From the NCBI GenBank assembly GCA_014859465.1, contig JACUUF010000017.1, positions 1 through 46,216 on the forward strand: a stretch of 46,216 bases of DNA, given 5' to 3'. A program made the position numbers and the translations under genes. This stretch comes from Methyloprofundus sp. Its GTDB lineage: Bacteria; Pseudomonadota; Gammaproteobacteria; Methylococcales; Methylomonadaceae. Below, one piece after another: positions 40,556-46,216 of this stretch (positions within the stretch are counted from its first letter, which is position 1; each line of letters opens with the position of its first letter). Below the pieces are notes generated by a model. It saw only the letters and a list, made by a program, of their open reading frames with translations. It was not told the DNA's origin and searched no databases.

Positions 40556-42493
40556 TTATTTTAAGTCCTGTTCCGCTTTCCATAACCAGTCACTCACTGC
40601 ACATTGCGGCACAAAACCAGCAACTGATTCGGTTAAAATAGTTCTCATTGCCAGACAATCATCATGCTCGATTGCCGCTCTTAAACGATCCAAGCGCTTG
40701 TTAAGCTCACCCCAGGGAATAACATCTTCTTTAGCGCGCATAATCCTACAATGGGCGGTATCAGAAACATTGTCACCAATTAATAACTCCTCGTAAAGCT
40801 TTTCACCTGGCCTTAGACCTGTAAAACTAATTTCGATCTCACCACTGGGATGATGCTCATCTTTTACTTCAAAGCCACTTAAATGAATCATCCGCCTAGC
40901 TAAATCAACAATTTTAATCGGCTCGCCCATATCTAACACAAAAACATCACCGCCTTGCCCCATTGCCCCCGCCTGTATCACTAACTGAGCTGCCTCAGGT
41001 ATCGTCATAAAATAACGAATAATCCGTGCATTCGTGACTGTCACAGGACCGCCGCGGGCAATTTGCTCTCTAAATAAAGGGATCACTGAGCCAGAAGACC
41101 CCAATACATTACCAAAACGCACCATGGTAAAGCGCGTATTATGCCCCTCCTCTAAACTTAGCCCTTGCAAAACCAACTCAGCAAAGCGCTTAGTCGCCCC
41201 CATCGTATTGGTCGGTCTCACCGCTTTATCGGTTGATATAAGAACAAAAGTTTCGACATTACAACTAATCGCAGCCTGAGCAAGAGACAATGTTCCTAAG
41301 ACATTATTCTTAACCGCTTCACCCGGATTATGTTCAACCATAGGCACATGCTTATAAGCGGCCGCATGATATATCGTTTGCACATTAAACACCGTACAAA
41401 CCCTCTTTAGACGTACTGCATCAATGACCGAGCCTAATATTGGAATAATTTCAAATTCGCACATAGCCAAGGCAACCACAGCATGCCTAAGCTCCTTATC
41501 AATAGAATAAAGGGCAAATTCATTAAGCTCGAAAAGTATCACTTTAGCCGGCTGCAACACAATAATTTGCCTGCATAATTCAGAACCAATCGAGCCACCC
41601 GCGCCCGTGATCATGACGACTTTATCAGTAATATTAGCACTCAGCAGAGACTGATCAGGAGCAACGGCATCACGACCTAATAAATCCGCAATATCAACTT
41701 CCCGCACCTCATCAAATTTAATTTTACCTTGGGCTATATCGTTCATGCCCGGCATGCTTCTTACATGTACCGGATAAGGCTCTAATAATCGAACAATCTC
41801 ACTTCTACGCCCGCGTGTTGCAGAAGGAATTGCCAATAAAACATCCGTTATTTGATATTTATCAATCAAATGAGCTAATGCTGTCATCGGGTAAATTCTC
41901 AAGCCATTGACTTTTTGCTTATGCAATAACTTATCATCATCGATAAAAGCAAAAGATTTAAACTCTTTGCCGCATTCTAATGCAGAAGCCAACTGCACAC
42001 CGGCACTGCCCGCACCATAAATAACCACTCGCTTTAAACAACATGCCCCCGCCTTACTAGTTGTTAGACCTGAATAGACATCAGCCAACCACCAACGCGC
42101 AATAAACCGACTACCGCCAATTAAAAATAAAAGCAGCAGCCAATTTAAGGGCGTTATCGTCCTAGAGATAAGACCAATACCCGTCTGAAAAACGACCACG
42201 GTAAAAACAATGCTATAAAGAGAAATCGCTTGAAAAATAACCCATATTGCCCGGCCACCAATATAACGAATAATGGCACGATACAATCCAAAGCGAATAA
42301 AAATTGGAATAGCAAGAAAAGGGCTAATAGCAAACAAAACCCAAACATTCCCCTCCGGCACGTAGACATGTCCTAAACGTAAATAAAATGCCAGCCATAA
42401 AGCCAACATAACCAGCACACTATCGACAGTCATCAAGATAATTGCTTTTGTACGTCGCGTAAGAGCGAGAAACCAGAAGGCTAATTTATTCAT
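40556..42493 (-). CDS. WbpM/CapD-type membrane UDP-sugar 4,6-dehydratase
   Basis: This 645-residue protein has four to five N-terminal membrane helices (about residues 15-135), a CoA-binding-like Rossmann domain (VVIYGAGSAGVQLA, about 156-170), and a catalytic SDR domain starting VVMITGAGGSIGSELCRQI (about 292-310). The active site has the Met-x3-Lys form (TNTMGATKRFAEL) used by the FlaA1/WbpM/PglF dehydratases in place of Tyr-x3-Lys. Products would be UDP-4-keto-6-deoxy-GlcNAc-type precursors (QuiNAc, FucNAc or bacillosamine routes) for surface polysaccharide. Insertion-element debris lies right upstream and may have cut it off from the sugar-transferase operon. The gene itself is full length. 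Confidence 0.93.
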   Translation of the reverse strand: MNKLAFWFLALTRRTKAIILMTVDSVLVMLALWLAFYLRLGHVYVPEGNVWVLFAISPFLAIPIFIRFGLYRAIIRYIGGRAIWVIFQAISLYSIVFTVVVFQTGIGLISRTITPLNWLLLLFLIGGSRFIARWWLADVYSGLTTSKAGACCLKRVVIYGAGSAGVQLASALECGKEFKSFAFIDDDKLLHKQKVNGLRIYPMTALAHLIDKYQITDVLLAIPSATRGRRSEIVRLLEPYPVHVRSMPGMNDIAQGKIKFDEVREVDIADLLGRDAVAPDQSLLSANITDKVVMITGAGGSIGSELCRQIIVLQPAKVILFELNEFALYSIDKELRHAVVALAMCEFEIIPILGSVIDAVRLKRVCTVFNVQTIYHAAAYKHVPMVEHNPGEAVKNNVLGTLSLAQAAISCNVETFVLISTDKAVRPTNTMGATKRFAELVLQGLSLEEGHNTRFTMVRFGNVLGSSGSVIPLFREQIARGGPVTVTNARIIRYFMTIPEAAQLVIQAGAMGQGGDVFVLDMGEPIKIVDLARRMIHLSGFEVKDEHHPSGEIEISFTGLRPGEKLYEELLIGDNVSDTAHCRIMRAKEDVIPWGELNKRLDRLRAAIEHDDCLAMRTILTESVAGFVPQCAVSDWLWKAEQDLK

Positions 42494-42500
42494 CTAATAG

Positions 42501-42669
42501 CGCGTGAAAACCCGCCGTTCAGGGCGGGGAGGTAAGCGCGTCGGCGATAGCCGACCTGATCCACGCATTCTCCGTAGTTTAGCTTACTTGGTTGTCTATT
42601 CACATAGTTTAAATTAAACTGCGAAACATGGTTAAAAAAGCATACAAATATCGGTTTTACCCAGACGCA
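42501..42669 (+). mobile_element. IS200/IS605-type remnant: end hairpins plus first codons of tnpB
   Basis: The ATG at 42628-42630 opens the frame MVKKAYKYRFYP, the stereotyped N-terminus of TnpB/OrfB, and homology is lost after about 12-14 codons at a run of short repeats. Upstream are two hairpins: CCCGCC/GGCGGG (42511-42516, 42523-42528), followed by GGGGAGG like the right end of IS605-family elements, and GTCGGC-GATA-GCCGAC (42540-42555), like a left-end hairpin. No tnpA, no RuvC core and no complete guide-RNA region remain, so it is inactive. It sits directly against the start of the capD-like gene. Confidence 0.65.
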
Positions 42670-42709
42670 CACCAACAGGGTCACACACCAACGCACACCA
42701 ACAGGGTCA
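42665..42709. repeat. Two 19-bp direct repeats at the transposase-element boundary
   Basis: ACGCACACCAACAGGGTCA occurs at 42665-42683 and again at 42691-42709, a 26-base period. The last six bases (GGGTCA) are also the outermost bases of the transposase element's terminal repeat. The upstream copy therefore looks like target flank plus a scrap of element left by an earlier insertion or excision. Confidence 0.8.
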
Positions 42710-43642
42710 GGCCTTACATTTGACATTTCCATCATCTTTTTCTATTTGTTTTACCGCCCGACTCACAGTCGCATAGCTTACATCAAAATAGTCTCCGACT
42801 TGAGTAAGTGTATAGTGACCACTTAAATAGGCATACGCCATTCTTTCGTTACGAGTTTTATATCGTTCAGCAAAATACGCCAATGCTTTTAGCGGTGCGT
42901 TTTTTTGCTTTTTAGGACTATCTTGTAGTGATTGTTCAGAGTCAATCATGCACTGCATGTTACTAACAAAGTCGTCATCACCCAAATAAATCTGATTGTT
43001 TAATTTCTGCCAAGGGCAAGAACGGCCTTGTCCTGCTTGTATAAAATCTCGGTAACGTTGCTGTGCCACCTTTTTGGTGTCTGCAAATTGAGCTAGCAGC
43101 CATTCAGTGGTCAAGCAAGCTGCACATTCCTCATAACCAGCCGCACGGTAACTACGCCAGCGCCATTGTTCGGCATTATAGACCATTTGAGCTCTCACCG
43201 GGTTTAGATATACCGCAGCAATGCCAACAGATAAGACTCTTTTTGCACCAATATGGCTTTAAATCGACCTTGAAATACGTGTCCAACTCGTTGGTGCTGT
43301 CGATTAAAATATTGCGTGTATGTGCCATTGAGATATTTCATACCCTTGGATAAGGTTGGCACGTTGGTTTCAATCAGCAAATGATAGTGATTATCCATCA
43401 GACAATAGCCATGACAATACCAATCGTAACGCCTTACCGTATTCTGCAACAAAATTAAAAACTGCTGACGATCATCATCAGTATGATAAATTTTTTCTTG
43501 AGCATTACCGCGAGCGGTCAGATGATACAACGCCCCTGCCAATTCAATACGTAAAGGTCTTGCCATTCGCAGTCCTTACTAATGTAAGCTTTATTGCCGA
43601 TTAAAATAAACCAATTCGAGTGTCAAATGTAAGGCCTGACCC
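42704..43642 (-). mobile_element. REP-associated tyrosine transposase element with 22-bp inverted ends
   Basis: The ends at 42704-42725 and 43621-43642 are perfect 22-base inverted repeats (outer GGGTCAGGCCTTACATTTG...). Between them is a single broken transposase gene of the Y1/RAYT class. The left end overlaps the gene's last codons and stop. RAYT elements move single-stranded with hairpin ends and generally make no target duplication; none is seen here. Confidence 0.8.
42707..43566 (-). pseudogene. REP-associated tyrosine transposase (RAYT), frameshifted
   Basis: The first part (43566-43204) encodes MARPLRIELAGALYHLTARGN, the HUH motif His60-Tyr-His62 (MDNHYHLLIET) and a nucleophile-Tyr region (SYLLALLRYI), then stops. 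The second part resumes in another frame with YLNPVRAQMVYN-AEQWRWRSYRAAGY and a C-terminal helix-turn-helix-like region (YTLTQVGDYFDVSYATVSRAVKQIEKDD in short blocks), ending NVKCKA within the terminal repeat. The sequence CGG TAT ATC TAA ACC is one base (or one TATC unit) short of the expected RYI-YLNPV. The whole would be about 286 residues. Probably inactive unless rescued by frameshifting. Confidence 0.88.
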
Positions 43643-43697
43643 CAAGACTGCGGAAAAACCGAAATATTCTCACACTAAGGCATCACTCTACATACAG

Positions 43698-44258
43698 TCA
43701 ATGCGAAACTCCATCGCGTTTTATTACTTTAATAAAAGTAAGCCATAAAATATATAGATCAAAACCAAAAGATTGTTTATCAACATAGTCTTTATCCAAA
43801 TCAACCTTTTGCGGGATAGGCAACTCATCACGCCCATTGACTTGCGCCCATCCAGTCAAACCCGGTAAAACCTTATCAATCCCTTTTTCTGTTCTGAGCG
43901 CGATTAAATCATCCTGATTAAATAACGCTGGTCGTGGTCCAACAAAACTCATATCACCTTTTAGAATTGACCATAGTTGTGGCAACTCATCTAAACTTGA
44001 TTTTCGTAAGAAATTGCCAATCGGTGTTAATACGCTGTTAGGATCGGCTAACAAATGTGTTGCTACCGCTGGCGTATCCACATTCATACTGCGAAACTTC
44101 GGCATTTTGAAAATATGATTATGCCTACCTACCCGATCTGACCAATATAATGCAGGTCCCTTTGAGCTTAATTTGACCAACACGGTGACGATAACAATAG
44201 GTAGCAGCAAAATACTGGTGGCAATCAAGGCCAATGTGAAATCAAAAAATCTTTTCAT
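43698..44258 (-). CDS. Initiating sugar-phosphate transferase (PglC/WcaJ-type, polyprenyl-phosphate)
   Basis: This 186-residue protein is a minimal monotopic phosphoglycosyl transferase that puts the first sugar phosphate on undecaprenyl phosphate. It has a single N-terminal hydrophobic helix (about residues 7-30), the basic RVGRHNHIFKMPKFRSM block, the catalytic Asp-Glu dyad in SSLDELPQLWSI, SFVGPRP and LTGWAQVNGRDELP. In Pseudomonas-like clusters such a gene partners with an epimerase and a WbpM dehydratase, as here. It is now separated from capD by the RAYT and TnpB elements and from the epimerase by mazEF and a relic. Confidence 0.92.
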   Translation of the reverse strand: MKRFFDFTLALIATSILLLPIVIVTVLVKLSSKGPALYWSDRVGRHNHIFKMPKFRSMNVDTPAVATHLLADPNSVLTPIGNFLRKSSLDELPQLWSILKGDMSFVGPRPALFNQDDLIALRTEKGIDKVLPGLTGWAQVNGRDELPIPQKVDLDKDYVDKQSFGFDLYILWLTFIKVIKRDGVSH

Positions 44259-44280
44259 ATAACTCCAATTACATCCATCC

Positions 44281-44411
44281 TTACACTAAAAAAATAACCG
44301 CGTAGGCTGTGGTGTAACCCAACTGTTCGGTTAAAACCGAACCCACAACACCCATTGCAGCTGTTAAAAATATATTCACAAGTATCGTCTCGTTGTTACA
44401 TTCCCACATCA
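44281..44411 (-). pseudogene. Relic of the 5' end of an NAD-dependent epimerase gene
   Basis: On the minus strand a GTG at 44377-44379 opens a 32-codon frame beginning (M)NIFLTAAMGVVGSVLTE, 11 of 20 residues identical to the start of the intact epimerase at 46109 (MKIFLTGATGFVGSALLSRF). The similarity continues upstream into the leader: GGGAATGT..CAACGAG.C.ATA is shared by both. After VGSVLTE the homology ends at the hairpin GTTCGGTTAAAACCGAAC (44325-44342). It is a truncated duplicate lying just before the sugar-transferase gene. Confidence 0.7.
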
Positions 44412-44464
44412 CTGCTTTAAATTAAGAAGAGAGGCTTCACCGTTGCCATCAAAACTACCTGGTT

Positions 44465-44773
44465 TTATGAAAGCATCTGCATGAGAATGCCATGCCAACT
44501 AGCCAACGGCACATCGCCCATTTTGCTTTTCAATCTTTTCTTATCTACAGTGCGGATTTGATCTAAAAGAATGCGACCTTGTTTGCCTTTAAAAATAACT
44601 TCTGGACGACACCCTAAAGGCTGACCTTTCGATGTAATCGGTGCAATAATAACGCGCGGTAGAGCGCTATTCATATCATCTGGTGAAATGATTAAACAGG
44701 GTCGCGTTTTTTTGATTTCACTGCCTACAGTTGGATCAAGCTCAACCCAGTAAACGTCGCTCCGATTTACCAT
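44465..44773 (-). CDS. mazF: MazF/PemK-family mRNA-interferase toxin
   Basis: This 102-residue toxin has the PemK fold: VNRSDVYWVELDPTVGSEIKKTRPCLIIS at the N-terminus, IAPITSKGQPLGCRPEV in the middle, and ILLDQIRTVDKKRL with the conserved Arg/Thr. The family cleaves RNA at short ACA-like or related sequences; the specificity cannot be read here. It ends a few residues earlier than many homologues (after ILMQMLS), but all core strands are present. The start overlaps the antitoxin stop by 7 bases, the usual order. Confidence 0.92.
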   Translation of the reverse strand: MVNRSDVYWVELDPTVGSEIKKTRPCLIISPDDMNSALPRVIIAPITSKGQPLGCRPEVIFKGKQGRILLDQIRTVDKKRLKSKMGDVPLASWHGILMQMLS

Positions 44774-45006
44774 TCCCAGTCTTCTTGTTCACTATCTAAC
44801 GCTTTCATCTCTGATAGCGGTTCTACATCTTTTGTATGATCATAATTTTTGAACCAACCCTTTCTAAGCGTATTGGATGGTTTGAGAACCAAGACACCAT
44901 CTTGGACCGTCATTTCGACCTCATTTTCTATATGCAGCTGTTCAATGATCGCTGATGGAATAATGATGCCTCGCGAATTACCTATTTTTCTGAGTATTGT
45001 TTGCAT
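44767..45006 (-). CDS. mazE: MazE/PemI-family antitoxin (AbrB-like DNA-binding)
   Basis: This 79-residue protein has an N-terminal SpoVT/AbrB swapped-hairpin domain (LRKIGNSRGIIIPSAIIEQL, VEMTVQDGVLVLKPS). A flexible acidic C-terminal tail (KDVEPLSEMKALDSEQEDWEW) wraps and neutralises MazF. AAGGTG lies about 8 bases before the ATG. The upstream palindrome 45021-45036 is its likely operator. The pair interrupts an otherwise functional sugar operon, consistent with acquisition by transfer. Confidence 0.92.
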   Translation of the reverse strand: MQTILRKIGNSRGIIIPSAIIEQLHIENEVEMTVQDGVLVLKPSNTLRKGWFKNYDHTKDVEPLSEMKALDSEQEDWEW

Positions 45007-45020
45007 TTTTTACACACCTT

Positions 45021-45073
45021 CAATGTAATAACATTGTTAAAACGAGTATAGTGTCTTTTTCAAAATCAAACAA
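45021..45073 (-). promoter_or_regulatory. mazEF promoter and operator palindrome
   Basis: On the minus strand TTGTTT (45068-45073), a 17-base spacer and TATACT (45045-45050) form a good sigma-70 promoter. The palindrome CAATGT-AATA-ACATTG (45021-45036) lies just past the expected start site, well placed for autorepression by MazE/MazEF. Confidence 0.65.
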
Positions 45074-45086
45074 GAATTAAAGCAGC

Positions 45087-45134
45087 AAAACCGAACCCAC
45101 ATCACCATCACCGTAGGTCGGACTTGAGTCCGAC
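45087..45134. repeat. Composite repeat at the epimerase 3' end
   Basis: AAACCGAACCCACATCACCATCA (in two blocks, about 45088-45110) recurs with one mismatch at 46195-46216, so the two copies flank the epimerase gene. Next to it GTCGGACT-TG-AGTCCGAC (45117-45134) is a small perfect hairpin of the GTAGGTCGGA REP-like type. The hairpin is translated as VGLKSD and the first block supplies the epimerase stop codon. Confidence 0.65.
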
Positions 45135-46109
45135 AATACTTTTAGCACTCACCGCAACCATCTTCGCCAACTGCTCATCGATCGTCACCACTGGCTGCCA
45201 ACCCAACAACTGACGTGCCTTAGAACTATCCACTTGCAAGTTGCCAAACAAACGATTAGCCACATCACCCTTGCCGATCAACTTGGCGGCAAATGTCATC
45301 AAGCCAACTGGCACAGGAATGAGCCTTGGCTTGTTGCCAAAAGCCTTCGCTACTTTTTGTAATAATGTCGTGGTCGAGACATCTTCACCGTCAGAAATCA
45401 AAAACACCTCATTAGCCGCTTTCGGGTGATCAATGCAATCAAGAATAAAATCGACTAGATTATCCAAAGCAACAAGAGATCGTTGATTATCAATTGCGCC
45501 CAATGGCAAAGGCACGCCTCGATTAACCCACTTCAACAAGTTACCAAAGTTACCAGGTGCGTCCGCACCATAAACGAGTGGTGGACGAATAATCACCACT
45601 TCCATCCCCGTTTCTTTAGCTAAAGCCAATAAACCTTGCTCTGCTTCATATTTAGACAAACCATAAGGATCTGTTGGAATAAAATCATCATCAGGCGTAA
45701 ATGGCTGACCAGACCTAGTCATTTCGCCATTAACCTTAATAGAACTAATAAAGATAAAACGTTGAACGCCAGCATCAGCCGCGTGTTTAGCTAAATTTAA
45801 GGTCCCCGCTGTATTGACCTTTCTAAATTCAGTCAGTGGATCGGTTGCTGAATCATCCATAATATGAACACGTGCCGCCGTATGGATCACCACATCAATC
45901 TCAGCCAGCGCGAACATCTCTTTGTCTATCATTGCGAGCTCGTCAGAACGTGACAATCTGGACAAATCGCCAACGACTCGCTTAACCCCATCAGGCAACA
46001 CAATGGCTTGATTACGCACCAAAGCCGTAACCTCATCACCATCAGTAATAAACCGACTCAACAAAGCCGAACCCACAAAGCCTGTTGCACCTGTTAAAAA
46101 AATTTTCAT
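45108..46109 (-). CDS. NAD-dependent sugar-nucleotide epimerase/dehydratase (WbpV/UDP-GlcNAc epimerase-like)
   Basis: This 333-residue extended SDR starts with the NAD motif FLTGATGFVGSALL (GxxGxxG, residues 7-13). The catalytic residues are in SSIKVNGE (Ser) and Tyr-x3-Lys (DPYGLSKYEAEQ). RPPLVYGADAPGNFGNLLKWV and the VDSSKARQLLGWQP substrate region follow. It likely makes a UDP-HexNAc epimer or 4-keto-reduced sugar for the downstream transferase. The last residues SIVGLKSDLR are encoded by a REP-like hairpin, so the native C-terminus may have been replaced. The start is ATG at 46109 in a weak ribosome context (ACGAGGCAATAACGT). Confidence 0.9.
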   Translation of the reverse strand: MKIFLTGATGFVGSALLSRFITDGDEVTALVRNQAIVLPDGVKRVVGDLSRLSRSDELAMIDKEMFALAEIDVVIHTAARVHIMDDSATDPLTEFRKVNTAGTLNLAKHAADAGVQRFIFISSIKVNGEMTRSGQPFTPDDDFIPTDPYGLSKYEAEQGLLALAKETGMEVVIIRPPLVYGADAPGNFGNLLKWVNRGVPLPLGAIDNQRSLVALDNLVDFILDCIDHPKAANEVFLISDGEDVSTTTLLQKVAKAFGNKPRLIPVPVGLMTFAAKLIGKGDVANRLFGNLQVDSSKARQLLGWQPVVTIDEQLAKMVAVSAKSIVGLKSDLR

Positions 46110-46140
46110 ACGTTATTGCCTCGTTGCCACATTCCCAAGG

Positions 46141-46216
46141 CGACCGTGGGAACTATCTAATCGAAAGTAGCACTTGCCGCCCACGTTCGGTTAAAACCGA
46201 ACCTACATCACCATCA
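46141..46216. repeat. Repeat debris upstream of the epimerase, window edge
   Basis: The hairpin GTTCGGTTAAAACCGAAC at 46185-46202 is identical to that at 44325-44342. It is followed by CTACATCACCATCA, matching 45097-45110. On the minus strand it reads VGSVLTE, as in the relic at 44281-44411, so it may be the trace of a further truncated epimerase copy continuing outside the window. GGCGACCGTGGGAA (46140-46152) forms part of a short inverted repeat with ATTCCCAAGG just before it. Confidence 0.5.

Noticed and set aside
42490..42735. 81-aa ORF on the minus strand upstream of the capD-like gene
   Set aside because: It is made of IS605 end hairpins and repeat debris read backwards and resembles no protein.

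Overview
This is an AT-rich chromosomal segment from a gammaproteobacterium. The conserved blocks mnmG-rsmG-parA-parB-atpIBEFHAGDC-glmU-glmS, rsxABCDGE-nth and bamD next to rluD-pgeF are all arranged as in that class. The protein sequences are closest in feel to Methylococcales/Thiotrichales-type bacteria, but nothing seen here fixes the genus. mnmG, parAB and the atp operon together usually lie near the replication origin, so the window is probably origin-proximal.

Layout. 1-2241 (+): the 3' part of a TolC-family outer-membrane channel and a von Willebrand A lipoprotein. 2359-16854 (-): a long run of housekeeping genes, with glmU-glmS (amino-sugar/UDP-GlcNAc supply), the complete F1Fo ATP synthase operon with atpI, parAB and rsmG/mnmG. 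16855-20976: a lineage-specific stretch with a short basic protein invaded by a 50-bp palindrome, a 93-bp MITE with perfect 8-bp target duplications, a 37-aa lipoprotein, an HTTM-DCC membrane fusion protein, a 42-aa single-span membrane protein, an unknown membrane protein and a DUF2970 protein. 20986-24651 (+): cobalamin-dependent methionine synthase. 24734-30176 (+): the Rnf/Rsx electron-transfer complex plus endonuclease III. 30252-33214 (-): a chemoreceptor and a ZIP metal transporter. 33343-36978: pgeF-rluD, bamD and the CbtA/CbtB cobalt-uptake pair. 37080-40468 (+): dTDP-rhamnose genes rmlBDAC, with rmlB frameshifted. 40556-46109 (-): a polysaccharide initiation cluster (NAD-sugar epimerase, initiating sugar transferase, WbpM/CapD-type dehydratase) broken up by a MazEF toxin-antitoxin pair, an epimerase relic, a frameshifted REP-associated transposase element and an IS605/TnpB remnant.

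Working together. GlmS and GlmU feed UDP-GlcNAc to the envelope and to the sugar cluster at the right end, and RmlABCD would add dTDP-L-rhamnose if the rmlB lesion is not an assembly error. The Rsx complex couples NADH/ferredoxin redox to the ion gradient that ATP synthase uses. CbtAB may supply cobalt for the cobalamin that MetH needs.

The most unusual content is not a large new gene system but mobile or repetitive palindromic DNA acting on gene ends. The stop codons of rsxE, the transposase and the right-hand epimerase, and the C-terminus of the small basic protein, all lie in or beside inverted-repeat elements.
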